Positions 1 through 8,949 of a DNA stretch of 64,000 nucleotides are shown piece after piece. Below the pieces are notes generated by a model. That model was not told where the DNA came from. It did not search any database and was given only the letters and a program-made list of their open reading frames with translations. The translations under genes and the position numbers were made by a program. Position 1 is the first letter of the stretch, and the number at the start of each line of letters is the position of its first letter. The DNA comes from Anaplasma capra (GTDB lineage: Bacteria; Pseudomonadota; Alphaproteobacteria; Rickettsiales; Anaplasmataceae): contig NZ_JAOTBG010000002.1 of the NCBI RefSeq assembly GCF_025628805.1, positions 67,017 to 131,016 on the forward strand. The letters are read 5' to 3'.

Positions 1-356
1 CCAGCCACAATCGGAGCGAGCACACTAAATAGGTCCTTGGCATTGACACCAGATTCCGTGGTAATCTCCTCCCTCTTTTCTGGTACCAGGCAAACATATT
101 CAGGTGATACCGCCTTTGCAATTTCCAACATCTCGTGCGTTGCGGCCATTTCAAGGTTCATGGGAACCTTAAGATTATTTTTCAGTACAAAAACATCTGT
201 ATCCTTTATATGTCTGCGGTCTTCCCTAAGGTGCACAGTAACAAAATCTGCACCGCACTTCACAGCTTCATTCGCAATTTCTACAACATCGGGGTAAGCA
301 GTGCCCCTAAGGTTGCGTAAAGTAGCTACGTGATCGACATTAACGCCAAGCTGCAC
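1..356 (-). CDS. pdxJ: Pyridoxine 5'-phosphate synthase PdxJ (N-terminal part, cut by window edge)
   Basis: Reading the minus strand from a GTG at 356 gives an open frame to the window edge. Its start, [17 protein letters not shown], is the signature N-terminus of PdxJ, and it continues with [14 protein letters not shown], which carries the conserved strand and Arg-Glu-Asp cluster, and later [13 protein letters not shown]. The enzyme condenses 3-amino-2-oxopropyl phosphate with deoxyxylulose 5-phosphate to give pyridoxine 5'-phosphate (vitamin B6). The start is supported by AGAGG about seven bases upstream; an in-frame ATT lies two codons earlier and a stop just before that. About 118 codons are visible, roughly half of a typical 240-aa protein. 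It lies downstream of nadD on the same strand with about 210 bp between them. Confidence 0.93.
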   Translation of the reverse strand, partial: MQLGVNVDHVATLRNLRGTAYPDVVEIANEAVKCGADFVTVHLREDRRHIKDTDVFVLKNNLKVPMNLEMAATHEMLEIAKAVSPEYVCLVPEKREEITTESGVNAKDLFSVLAPIVA

Positions 357-569
357 GACAATCCTCTAAAGATGACCGCACAATGGTAAACTAAAACCGC
401 GAAATACACAATTATGTAGCCATCTGTGCAATCTGTGTAATGCACGCCTACTCCCCTAACGCACCGATAGCTACACTTGGTACTCATGAGGCATAAAGCG
501 CACCCGCAACATGCGCTGCACACCAAGCGGTACGTAACCCACTTCTACACGCCCACCAATCACCCCATA

Positions 570-1118
570 TTAGGCACCCCTGATTCTGGATGAAGATTCG
601 GCACACACTCTGCCTCTGACCATACTCCATCCCCTGCGCTTCCTGAGTAGTAGTTTTAAGTCCGGTAGATATTCATTTGCCATAGAAATCGCAAATGGTG
701 CTCTCAAAGCCCCGTACACATACCCGTGACGCTCCAATAAAGCTATGGGTAGCAACCTGCAAAACTCCCTCCATCTGTACCACTTATGCATAGTCAATAG
801 AATATCTGAGCCTGCTATCCAAACAAAATTTACACACGGGTAGCGATTCTTCAAACTCTTTACCACTTCATAACTGAAGATACCACCCACACACAACACC
901 CTCATGCCCCTACAGCCAAAAATCATGTTTTTGACCATAGCCACCCTCTCCTCCAAGCTGCAAACACACTTCGATTTCAAAGGGTTCACTGAGACAATCC
1001 ACCAAACCTCATCCAACTGCAGCAATTTCATTAATCGGCTTGCGACATGCATATGACCCTCATGTGGTGGGTCAAAAGACCCTCCGAATATTCCAACTGT
1101 CACAAAGCACCTCTGCAA
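570..1118 (-). CDS. nadD: Nicotinate-nucleotide adenylyltransferase
   Basis: This 182-aa protein carries the nucleotidyltransferase signature GIFGGSFDPPHEGHM near residues 9-23 (the GxFxPxHxGH type) and ends with SSSRIRG, the counterpart of the ISSTxIR motif that closes the active site. The family transfers AMP from ATP to nicotinate mononucleotide to make deamido-NAD, the penultimate step to NAD. The last step, NadE, is encoded in this window at 16.2 kb. Length is normal for the family. It precedes pdxJ on the same strand and is divergent from the unknown gene at 1325. Confidence 0.93.
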   Translation of the reverse strand: MQRCFVTVGIFGGSFDPPHEGHMHVASRLMKLLQLDEVWWIVSVNPLKSKCVCSLEERVAMVKNMIFGCRGMRVLCVGGIFSYEVVKSLKNRYPCVNFVWIAGSDILLTMHKWYRWREFCRLLPIALLERHGYVYGALRAPFAISMANEYLPDLKLLLRKRRGWSMVRGRVCAESSSRIRGA

Positions 1119-1324
1119 TAGCGGTACGTTAAGTATTCAAGATTATAATTAATCCGGTTGCAATACATTTGTACTCACCTTACACTCACCGGCGGCACCA
1201 TGTTTGCTGCGTGTTTCGTGGGCTATAGTGGGAATCCGGAGATTTGTAGCATCGGTTCCGGAACCTCTTCCGTGTCGCGTGATGTAGTCTGGTTTCAAAT
1301 ATATCCAAAAAGAGGAGGTCATCA

Positions 1325-2332
1325 ATGAAGCCCTTAATGAGTCCTGAGGGAGTTTTTGCAGCGTGTACAACCGTAAACACAGTCGTAGACAAGGCAGTGG
1401 AAAATGCCATATCCGAAGCGCTGCTACGAGTCGTTAAGAGCAGTGGAGGCGTCGAAGATATGGAAGCACTATGGAAAAGTGCATACTCAGATGACGGACA
1501 AGCCGCGATACGAGGAGCCAAGAATGGGTTTCTACGCCATAACATGATACCTCACATGAGGAACACCTTTGGTGATGCCAAAACCGAGACTTTGCTTAAG
1601 TATATGGACACGGAACTGCCGCACAATAATGCGGAAGCGGGGTTTAACCTCGCACTGGCAATGTATAAGCTGTCAAAGCTTACAACCCCTGCCCGCTTTG
1701 TATCATCCATGGACACTGAAGATTTTAAAAAACTAATCAGGTTTGTCGATGCGGCATCCAACGTTTTAGACAGCATGTCACAAAACGAACTGGAGGAGGA
1801 ATATCGCAGGCACGAGGCGTTATATAGCAAACAGAAGGCCTCTATGACAGAGTCTATCGCAGACAAAGTCGCCCAAACTGTTGGGGGTGACGGAGGCTTG
1901 GGAGACATGGCCAAAGGTGCGCTGAAATTCTTAAAAGACAAAATAAGCTCCAAGAAACCTACAAGGAGCTCAGACGTTGTGTGCATAGAACTCTTTGGCG
2001 GCATGGCCGGCGCTGTAGCGGCGGTGTGCATTCTATGTATAATTGGCAGCGGGGGCATGGCGGCGGCTTTGTTCCCATTTCAGATGGCTTTTGCCGTTGT
2101 GGGAGCGTTAAGGACAGCCTCCGCTGATGAGAAAGACGCAGCCTGTATACACTCGCCCGTAAGTAGTGCAAAACCCGCGAAACTATTTGCCGGAATTGAA
2201 GCAAGGCAAGACCAAGGAGAAGCGCAGGGCCATGGAATGTTTAGTGCCAAAGAGGAACATAGGAGATCCGCAACAAAGGCCGATACAGGGTTCAGAAACC
2301 GCAGTGGCGGCGGCGAGCTGCAGGGCAGGTAA
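1325..2332 (+). CDS. Unknown protein with two adjacent C-terminal hydrophobic segments
   Basis: I do not recognise this 335-aa protein. A strong ribosome binding site (GAGGAGG) lies about seven bases before the ATG, which supports it as a real gene. The first 215 residues are helical and charged without a signal peptide. Two consecutive hydrophobic stretches follow at about 222-240 and 243-262, rich in Gly and Ala. The tail of about 70 residues is hydrophilic and basic (ending near RNRSGGGELQGR). That architecture suggests a membrane hairpin anchored near the C-terminus. It stands alone between divergent nadD and convergent dnaA. Such orphan proteins are common in Anaplasma as surface or secreted factors, but no function can be assigned. 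Confidence 0.75.
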   Translation: MKPLMSPEGVFAACTTVNTVVDKAVENAISEALLRVVKSSGGVEDMEALWKSAYSDDGQAAIRGAKNGFLRHNMIPHMRNTFGDAKTETLLKYMDTELPHNNAEAGFNLALAMYKLSKLTTPARFVSSMDTEDFKKLIRFVDAASNVLDSMSQNELEEEYRRHEALYSKQKASMTESIADKVAQTVGGDGGLGDMAKGALKFLKDKISSKKPTRSSDVVCIELFGGMAGAVAAVCILCIIGSGGMAAALFPFQMAFAVVGALRTASADEKDAACIHSPVSSAKPAKLFAGIEARQDQGEAQGHGMFSAKEEHRRSATKADTGFRNRSGGGELQGR

Positions 2333-2425
2333 CTTTTCGAATCCAGGAAGTGATACACCCGTTAACGCTCGCGAGCTGCTCCGGGCACTAACCCCGGCCA
2401 CACCTACATTGATCCAGATCTACTT

Positions 2426-2444
2426 CCGAAGTACAACCCTTCGG
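2426..2444. terminator. Small hairpin between convergent genes
   Basis: CCGAAG (2426-2431) and CTTCGG (2439-2444) form a 6-bp perfect stem with a 7-nt loop, directly next to the dnaA stop codon and about 95 bp past the stop of the upstream plus-strand gene. It is followed on the plus strand by TTATCTT, a weak T-rich tail. It may act as a bidirectional terminator; the short stem keeps confidence low. Confidence 0.35.
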
Positions 2445-3872
2445 TTATCTTAGCATTCGAATCAGAAGGCTAATATCTTCCGCAAGTTTTGAGTCACTCT
2501 CCATAAACTTTTCTATCTGCTTCACAGCGTGTATGACAGTGGCGTGATCCCTGCCACCAAAGCTCTTGCCTATGTCAGGTAGGCTCTTTTGCGTTAGTCG
2601 CTTTGCCAGGTACATTGCGACTTGCCTTGGCCTAGCTAGAGCTCGCAGCCTTCTCGCAGAATACATGTCTTCAAGTTTGATGCCAAAAAATTCAGCCACT
2701 TTCTTCTGAATCATACCGACGGTGACCAACCTGTGATTTGCTCTAAGTAAATCGGAAAGTATGCCGCTGGCGGACTCAATTGTAACGCTACTACCCACCA
2801 AAGAAGAATGGGCCACAACCTTGTTGAGTGCACCTTCAAGCTCTCTGATGTTGGATTTTATATTCTTCGCCAGAAACTCCAAAACCTCATCGGGTACGTG
2901 CACGCCCATCTTTTCAATCTTAAGCTGCAGTATACCTAGCCTCAGCTCAAAGGTGGTATCGTTAATATCAGCAACCAAGCCCCAACCCAGACGTGATTTT
3001 ATTCTATCTTCGACTCCGTCCAAATCACTTGGAGACCGATCTGCAGAAATCACCAACTGCTTGTTCTGGTCTATCAAAGCATTGAAGGTGTGGAAAAACT
3101 CTTCCTGCGTGCTGTCCTTACCGCTAATGAACTGCACATCATCAACCATAAGAACGTCTACTGAGCGAAACTGCTCCTTGAACAGCATTATATCCTTGCT
3201 CCTGAGCGCCGTAACATACTGATACATAAACTTCTCTGCGGAAAGGTAGGCTATTTTCCTCTTCATAGAAGAGTTGAGCACGTGCCAGGCTATGGCGTGC
3301 ATCAGGTGCGTTTTTCCCAGTCCCACTCCCCCGTAAAGGAAAAGGGGATTGCTCCCGGGAATGGGAGCAGAAGATTCCGCAACCCTCCTGGCAGCAGTAA
3401 ATGCCAACTCATTCGGTTTGCCTACAACGAAGTTATCGAAAGTAAATCTCGGATCCAGAGGTGAGCTGAGATGATCATAGGTGCCACCCACAACCATAAC
3501 ATGTGAGCTATCCACCACACCGTCAGAAGAACTCTCAGCTGGGGACAGAGAAGGCTGCGCCTCAACACCGTCACTAACGCAAATATCGACGGAATAGACT
3601 GCATCGCTCTCATCCTGCCAATACTTCAGGATCCGCTCCAGGTAATGTACGAGAACCCACTCCTTTATGAACCTGGTCGGCACCAACAAAACAACGCGAC
3701 CGTTCTCATTCCCTGAGTACGCCAAAACACTCAGCCAACTATCGTATATGGCACTGCCGTAGAAATCCCGCAATTTCTTCTGAACGTTACGCCATGCCGC
3801 ACGACCTTTGTCCTGTTCTTGCTCCCTGTGGTGAGCCACGCAGCGCTCAGTAGTTTCGGAACCCTCAATCAT
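2445..3872 (-). CDS. dnaA: Chromosomal replication initiator protein DnaA
   Basis: The 475-aa protein has the four DnaA domains: an N-terminal interaction domain (about 20-95), a variable linker (about 100-140), an AAA+ ATPase starting at [15 protein letters not shown] with Walker [11 protein letters not shown] (about 181-190) and Walker [10 protein letters not shown], and a C-terminal DNA-binding domain with the signature [12 protein letters not shown]. DnaA binds DnaA boxes at oriC and melts the origin. The 248 bp upstream contain no obvious TTATCCACA cluster, so there is no evidence that oriC lies here. In this lineage dnaA is not necessarily at the origin. It follows fabI on the same strand but behind a likely terminator. 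Confidence 0.98.
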   Translation of the reverse strand: MIEGSETTERCVAHHREQEQDKGRAAWRNVQKKLRDFYGSAIYDSWLSVLAYSGNENGRVVLLVPTRFIKEWVLVHYLERILKYWQDESDAVYSVDICVSDGVEAQPSLSPAESSSDGVVDSSHVMVVGGTYDHLSSPLDPRFTFDNFVVGKPNELAFTAARRVAESSAPIPGSNPLFLYGGVGLGKTHLMHAIAWHVLNSSMKRKIAYLSAEKFMYQYVTALRSKDIMLFKEQFRSVDVLMVDDVQFISGKDSTQEEFFHTFNALIDQNKQLVISADRSPSDLDGVEDRIKSRLGWGLVADINDTTFELRLGILQLKIEKMGVHVPDEVLEFLAKNIKSNIRELEGALNKVVAHSSLVGSSVTIESASGILSDLLRANHRLVTVGMIQKKVAEFFGIKLEDMYSARRLRALARPRQVAMYLAKRLTQKSLPDIGKSFGGRDHATVIHAVKQIEKFMESDSKLAEDISLLIRMLR

Positions 3873-4080
3873 AAAGACAAACCCAATTCATACACCACCC
3901 ACCTCAACGACGCACGAGACCCCAGCCACAAATTAGGAATCACAACACCAACAATAAAAAACCCTCCGCAAAGTCACCGACGGCAGCTGAACACCACACA
4001 ACGGGCACCCACAGAACTGCACCGCCACCAGTAGCCAACAGTCACGTAACCCACACACACCCCACAAGGGCAACACACAC

Positions 4081-4117
4081 CTAAAACGGGAATTCCCTGG
4101 CATGCCAAGGCAATTCC
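4081..4117 (-). terminator. Rho-independent terminator after fabI
   Basis: On the minus strand just past the fabI stop, GGAATT, a bulged G and CCTTGGC pair with GCCAGGG and AATTCC across a two-base loop (plus-strand span 4089-4117), followed by CGTTTTAG (4088-4081). The 13-bp stem plus four T residues is the most convincing intrinsic terminator in this part of the window. It separates fabI from dnaA. Confidence 0.6.
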
Positions 4118-4120
4118 TAA

Positions 4121-4924
4121 CTAGACTTCATCCTTAACGCGAGTGATGTCCGGAGCATCCGCGTCCTTAATTCCCACAACATGATACCCAGAGTCCACAT
4201 GAAGAACCTCCCCAGTAGTGCCCTTACCCAAATCACTCAAGAGATACGCAGCCGCACCTCCAACTTCCTCGATAGTAGTATTACGCCCAAGAGGAGAATT
4301 GTACTTATTCCAAGCCAGTATGTAATGGAAACCGCTAAGACCGGAAGAGGCCAAAGTACGTACAGGACCGGCAGATATTGCATTCACCCTAATCTGCTTC
4401 TTGCCCAAATCAACCGCAAGGTACCTAACACTGGCCTCAAGCGCCGCCTTGCACACACCCATCACATTGTAGCTGGGCACCACCTTCTCAGCGCCATAAT
4501 AGGATAGGGTAAGAATGCTGCCACCACCCCCCATTATAGGCTCAGCCCTACGTGCAATAGAGGTGAGGGAGTAGCACGAAATGTGCATAGACAGCAAAAA
4601 GTTATCCAGTGTGGTATCTATGTACCTACCCCTAAGCTCATTACGATCAGAGAAGGCCACCGCGTGGACTACAAAATCCACAGTCTTCCACTCCTTTTCA
4701 AGTATGGAGAACATGCTGTCCACGGACTCAGGATCGGAAACGTCACACGGTATCACCAACCGCGCACCAACAGACTCAGCCAGTGGTTCCACTCTCTTCT
4801 TCAGCGCATCGGAGAGATAGGTGAAAGCAACCTCAGCACCATGCTCACAAACAACTTTAGCTATGCCCCAAGCCAGAGACCGATCATTCGCAACCCCAAT
4901 AATCACGCCCCTCTTGCCACGCAT
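4121..4924 (-). CDS. fabI: Enoyl-[acyl-carrier-protein] reductase (NADH) FabI
   Basis: This is a short-chain dehydrogenase of the FabI type. It opens with GKRGVIIGVANDRSLAWGIA, the divergent nucleotide-binding loop of enoyl reductases, and carries the Tyr-x6-Lys active site in YNVMGVCKAALEASVRYLA and the family motif ISAGPVRTLASSG. It reduces trans-2-enoyl-ACP in the last step of each fatty-acid elongation cycle. The frame is open to a GTG at 4969, which would add 15 residues. I prefer the ATG at 4924 because homologues begin next to the MxGKRG segment, but the ribosome binding site is weak for both. A tRNA-Asp gene lies immediately upstream on the same strand. Confidence 0.95.
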   Translation of the reverse strand: MRGKRGVIIGVANDRSLAWGIAKVVCEHGAEVAFTYLSDALKKRVEPLAESVGARLVIPCDVSDPESVDSMFSILEKEWKTVDFVVHAVAFSDRNELRGRYIDTTLDNFLLSMHISCYSLTSIARRAEPIMGGGGSILTLSYYGAEKVVPSYNVMGVCKAALEASVRYLAVDLGKKQIRVNAISAGPVRTLASSGLSGFHYILAWNKYNSPLGRNTTIEEVGGAAAYLLSDLGKGTTGEVLHVDSGYHVVGIKDADAPDITRVKDEV

Positions 4925-4980
4925 TAGCCCATCGGTACGCACAGACCACCCATAAACTCTCAAAAACACACGTCAAGACG

Positions 4981-5054
4981 CGGGAGTGACGAGACTTGAA
5001 CTCGCGACCTCAAACGTGACAGGCTTGCGCTCTAACCAACTGAGCTACACCCCC
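4981..5054 (-). tRNA. tRNA-Asp (GTC)
   Basis: The minus strand folds into a full cloverleaf. The acceptor stem pairs GGGGGTG with CACTCCC, with discriminator G. The D arm is GCTC-AGTTGGTTA-GAGC, the anticodon arm CAAGC-CTGTCAC-GTTTG with anticodon GTC, and the T arm GCGAG-TTCAAGT-CTCGT. CCA is not encoded. The anticodon loop matches the standard aspartate tRNA. Confidence 0.95.
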
Positions 5055-5341
5055 ACCAGCCAAGCAGAATGCTAATGTCTTACAAATCTGTTGTCAATCA
5101 CAGTTTTGCCGCGTACATACAATCGAAAAAGCGCACCCTCTTGAGGAATATTACTGACATAGTGCAACCCACTGCATACGCTGCGAGTACCCGTAAAGGT
5201 GTCCACAGGTATAGGTCCCTCGTACAAAACGTAAAACATGGAAAAGGCGCCAATGACGGGGCAACGCGTGCTTCGATTCTCGCGCAATTCGCGCCTTGCG
5301 GTAACCTCTACACTGCAAAACTCAAAGGTTCGTACAGTGCA

Positions 5342-6805
5342 CTAATCTTCGACAAGCCTGCGCTTGATCAATGCATTAACTAGTTCGGGATTAGCTTGCC
5401 CGTTAGTCTCTTTCATAACCTGCCCAACAAAGTATCCCAGAAGCTTTACCTTGCCCTGCCTGTACTCCGCCACTTTGTCCGGATTTTGGTTTATTATACT
5501 ATCAACCACTGGAGCTAACGCTTCTTCGCTAGTTATCTGGCATAACTTCTGTTCACGCACTATATCAGGCGCAGACTGTCCTGTCTCAAACATAAGTGCA
5601 AAGACCTGCTTGGCCATTTTCCCTGAGATAGTACCGTTGGCTATAAGATTCAGTAGCTCTGTAAGGCTTTCCGCGCTCACAGGTGAAGCTGCAATGCCCA
5701 GCCCACACTTATTTAGGGCACCAAAAAGCTCCCCAGTTATCCACGATACAGCCAGATCTGGGCTACAGCCAGTTATAACACTCTCAAAGTACGTAGAAAC
5801 GTCCTTATCCGAAGACAAGATGTCCGCATCATACTCGGACAAACCCATATCCCTCATGTACCGCTCTTTCTTCTGCAGCGGGAGCTCAGGCAGTGACGCA
5901 CGCACACCGTCAATGAATGCCTCTGTAATGTCCAAAGGTAACAAATCTGGATCCGGAAAATAGCGATAGTCACATGCGTCTTCCTTATCTCTTATCACTC
6001 TGGTAGATCCAGTATCAACATCGAACAACATAGTACTTGGGCTGAGAGCCCCCACACTTTCAAGAATTTCCACCTGTCTGTGTGCCTCGTACTTGATGGC
6101 ATGGGCAACATGTTTAATAGAGTTAAGGTTCTTTATTTCTGATCGCACGCCCAGCCTATCATCGCCAACTCTTCTCACAGAAACGTTTGCGTCGCAACGC
6201 AGTGAACCACGTTCCATATCCCCGTCACAGGTCCCTATAGAGCGCAGTATAACGCGCAGCTTTTTGAGATACTCAGCAGCCTCTTCTGGAGATCGCAAGT
6301 CAGGCTCAGATACAATCTCCATTAAGGCCACCCCAGCTCTGTTAAAATCAAGGTAGGTTTTGTCATGGGCGTGAATGCTCTTGCCCGCGTCTTGCTCCAG
6401 GTGAATTCTAGATATTCTGATACGTTTATCACAACACTCACTAAGCGCAATAAACCCATCAGTCGCAATGGGGAAGTAAAATTGCGTTATCTGATATCCA
6501 AGTGCAAGATCAGGATAAAAATAATTCTTTCGGTCAAAAACCGAGCGCTTATGGACCACACAGGAGAGTGCCAGGGCAGTTCTCACAGCCTGTTCCACGC
6601 ATCGGGTGTTCAGCACGGGAAGAGTTCCCGGCATTGCAACATCAAACAACGACACTTGCACATTGGGGTCAGCACAAAAATCTGCAGAAGAACCAGAAAA
6701 TAGTTTGCTAGCAGAAATAACTTGAGCATGAATCTCAAGACCTATGACCACTTCCCAATTGCCAGTACCACCCTTTATCACCCCAACATTCGTCACATCA
6801 GTCAC
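5342..6805 (-). CDS. gatB: Aspartyl/glutamyl-tRNA(Asn/Gln) amidotransferase subunit B
   Basis: The 487-aa protein starts with [13 protein letters not shown] and contains [34 protein letters not shown] and RCDANVSVR, all hallmark blocks of the GatB kinase-like domain. The C-terminal GatB/YqeY tail is present ([22 protein letters not shown]). With GatA and GatC it converts Glu-tRNA(Gln) and Asp-tRNA(Asn) to Gln-tRNA and Asn-tRNA. The other subunits are not in this window. It lies four bases after the malonyl-CoA decarboxylase stop codon, so the two are probably cotranscribed. Confidence 0.97.
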   Translation of the reverse strand: MTDVTNVGVIKGGTGNWEVVIGLEIHAQVISASKLFSGSSADFCADPNVQVSLFDVAMPGTLPVLNTRCVEQAVRTALALSCVVHKRSVFDRKNYFYPDLALGYQITQFYFPIATDGFIALSECCDKRIRISRIHLEQDAGKSIHAHDKTYLDFNRAGVALMEIVSEPDLRSPEEAAEYLKKLRVILRSIGTCDGDMERGSLRCDANVSVRRVGDDRLGVRSEIKNLNSIKHVAHAIKYEAHRQVEILESVGALSPSTMLFDVDTGSTRVIRDKEDACDYRYFPDPDLLPLDITEAFIDGVRASLPELPLQKKERYMRDMGLSEYDADILSSDKDVSTYFESVITGCSPDLAVSWITGELFGALNKCGLGIAASPVSAESLTELLNLIANGTISGKMAKQVFALMFETGQSAPDIVREQKLCQITSEEALAPVVDSIINQNPDKVAEYRQGKVKLLGYFVGQVMKETNGQANPELVNALIKRRLVED

Positions 6806-6809
6806 TCAA

Positions 6810-8192
6810 TCAACTCCCCTTTAGCAGGGCCATTACTTCCTTAGAAGAGATAACCTTCCCATGTACGACATAAGATTCATGATTGTCATCAATCTTTGCA
6901 ATCTCGTAGTAGTAATTCACCATGATGCCCATAGAACCTGCCAATCCCTTTTCCGATTTATCTGCCATCCAGTTTAGTCTCCTTATGGAGGCACCATTGC
7001 TGAGGTGAAAATGCGCCACCTGATCTAGCACCCTGTTCCCCCTTTTCGCGTTCACCAGGTAATACGCACATAACTTTAGGAACACCTCCTGCACAGAAGG
7101 CAACAAGTTCTCATACTCGCCCACTTCGTCAACGAGAGATTTTATTCCATCAAGAGTTTGAGTAATACCCAATTTTTGCAGGATGACCTCTTCATCTTGA
7201 GTTAAGCTCTGCAACCATTGCACAAATCCGGGCACAGGGGAAAGCGTGACATAAATTTTAAGATTACAGAACTCACTCGAAAGCTTCTCAACCACCCTCT
7301 TGATCAAGAAATTCCCTAGATTAATTCCACTGAGACCCACCTGGGTATTCGAGATTGAATAAAACACCGCAACTTTTGCGTCTGCCGGATCTTTCTTCGG
7401 AACGTTACCGTCTAGCAGGGCCTGCACGCTACCCGCTACCGTATCAACCAAGGCAACCTCCACAAATATCAGCGGCTCTCCGGGCATTTTGTAGTGGAAA
7501 AACGCGAAGCACCTGCGATCAGAATCCAGCCTATAGTGCAGGTCATCCCAGGAAGATATGGCATGCACCGCCTCATAAAATATGAGTTTCTCCAGCAAGG
7601 AGGCTGGAGAATCCCAAGTAATCTGGTGCAGATCTAGCAATCCAACGTCGAACAGCGATGATAGTACGCTTTTTAAATCTCTCTCAAGTGCGAGCAAGTC
7701 CTCCCCCTTCCTGATAAGCGAAACTATATCGGCCCTCATGTCCACAAGAAATTTGACCCCCTCCGACAGAGACATAAATTGCTTGAGGATTGCTAACCTT
7801 GGAGACATTAGCACGGAAATTAGCTCGAATTTGAGTTTTTCCTCAAACTTTGGATCACTATTGTTGACGTACTCATGAATTTTGCGTTCTATGTCCTCTC
7901 TACTGGAATTAAACTGGTCATTCAACATGCGCAGAAATTTGGCCTTACCTACATCAGACAGGTGCAGGTAAAGATTTCCGAGAGATATGGTATTGTGCCT
8001 TGCTTTAACCTCACCACCCCTGGGGCTGACACACTCCTGCATTTTTCCAAGAAGCTTCTCCATGTCCTGGCTCCTAGCCAGATCGCTACCTATGTTGCCA
8101 ACCCAAGACATAACAACATCAGTCACCTCGCCGACAACCTTGGCTACACTACTGAGCGTTCTATGCTTTATCTTGAGCAACGAGCTTTCCAC
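6810..8192 (-). CDS. Malonyl-CoA decarboxylase family protein
   Basis: The 460-aa protein matches malonyl-CoA decarboxylase. It has a helical N-terminal domain (about 40-170) and a GNAT-like catalytic domain with YSISNTQVGLSGINLGNFL (about 280-298) and the conserved FHLSNGASIRRLNWMAD segment that carries the catalytic His. The reaction is malonyl-CoA to acetyl-CoA plus CO2. The usual malonate-utilisation partners (MatB, MatC) are not nearby. The next gene is gatB, four bases downstream. The start used is a GTG without a clear Shine-Dalgarno sequence, so the true N-terminus could differ. In a parasite with type II fatty-acid synthesis it could tune malonyl-CoA; that is inference. Confidence 0.9.
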   Translation of the reverse strand: MESSLLKIKHRTLSSVAKVVGEVTDVVMSWVGNIGSDLARSQDMEKLLGKMQECVSPRGGEVKARHNTISLGNLYLHLSDVGKAKFLRMLNDQFNSSREDIERKIHEYVNNSDPKFEEKLKFELISVLMSPRLAILKQFMSLSEGVKFLVDMRADIVSLIRKGEDLLALERDLKSVLSSLFDVGLLDLHQITWDSPASLLEKLIFYEAVHAISSWDDLHYRLDSDRRCFAFFHYKMPGEPLIFVEVALVDTVAGSVQALLDGNVPKKDPADAKVAVFYSISNTQVGLSGINLGNFLIKRVVEKLSSEFCNLKIYVTLSPVPGFVQWLQSLTQDEEVILQKLGITQTLDGIKSLVDEVGEYENLLPSVQEVFLKLCAYYLVNAKRGNRVLDQVAHFHLSNGASIRRLNWMADKSEKGLAGSMGIMVNYYYEIAKIDDNHESYVVHGKVISSKEVMALLKGS

Positions 8193-8404
8193 GGGGGCAG
8201 AACGGCCTACAAACTCTGCAGTTTTATAACATTTATCGAGTTCCGTCTACCTATACTTCACCTACAGCAGCACCATACAGTAGAATGCACTCATACTGGA
8301 GTTGCGCGCTCTCGCACGCTCGTAGCATAACAACAAAAACTTGAACTAAATACATTGCGCTATTAAGATTGTCCGCACTTCTCTTGTACTTGGGTTCGTT
8401 TGTT

Positions 8405-8896
8405 ATGTCATCGCTTGGTATCAATAAGGTAATTCTGATCGGGCACCTGGGCAAGGACCCAGACATTAGAGTAATGCAGAATGGCAAGGAGATGGCAAGC
8501 TTCTCCCTGGCAACATCTGAGAGTTGGTTAGACAAGGCGTCGGGGGTCCGTACCGAGAAGACCGAGTGGCACAATGTTGTGGTGTTCAGCGAGGGGCTGG
8601 TGCGCATAGTGAAGTCATGTGCGCGCAAGGGCAGCAAGATTTACCTGGAGGGTTCATTGCGCACCAGGAAGTGGTCAGACCAAAGCGGTAATGACAGATA
8701 CACGACGGAGGTAGTGTTACAGGGGTTCAACGCTGCATTCTGTTTGCTTGATCCCAGAGGGGCAGCAGGTGGACCAGATGCGCCGCAGGACATGCACGGC
8801 GAGGATGAGGAAGCTGTAACGGGTGCAAATTCTTCCGACGATGTGATCGGGGAAGTCAGTTTTGCAGACACTGACATGGACGAAATACCGTTCTAG
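8405..8896 (+). CDS. ssb: Single-stranded DNA-binding protein
   Basis: From the ATG at 8405 the 163-aa protein begins SSLGINKVILIGHLGKDPDIR and contains the OB-fold core (SFSLATSES, EKTEWHNVVVFSE, GSKIYLEGSLRTRKW). It ends in the acidic tip DMDEIPF that binds partner proteins such as RecO and exonuclease I. It coats single-stranded DNA during replication and repair. An ATG 36 bp upstream is in frame but would add residues absent from the family. It is transcribed divergently from the decarboxylase/gatB pair across about 210 bp. Confidence 0.97.
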   Translation: MSSLGINKVILIGHLGKDPDIRVMQNGKEMASFSLATSESWLDKASGVRTEKTEWHNVVVFSEGLVRIVKSCARKGSKIYLEGSLRTRKWSDQSGNDRYTTEVVLQGFNAAFCLLDPRGAAGGPDAPQDMHGEDEEAVTGANSSDDVIGEVSFADTDMDEIPF

Positions 8897-8949
8897 ACCA
8901 GCAACATAGAAGCCTCAGAAATGTGCAACAATCATCAAGCGCAGGCCGG

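Noticed and set aside
326..526. 66-codon minus-strand frame with many cysteines
   Set aside because: It overlaps the pdxJ start, has no domain or clear ribosome binding site and odd composition; most likely chance.
3873..4120. Possible origin of replication next to dnaA
   Set aside because: No DnaA-box cluster or AT-rich unwinding region was seen; the spacer is C/A-rich with a terminator for fabI.
5072..5287. 71-codon minus-strand frame between tRNA-Asp and gatB
   Set aside because: No ribosome binding site, domain or composition support; the 287-bp spacer appears non-coding.
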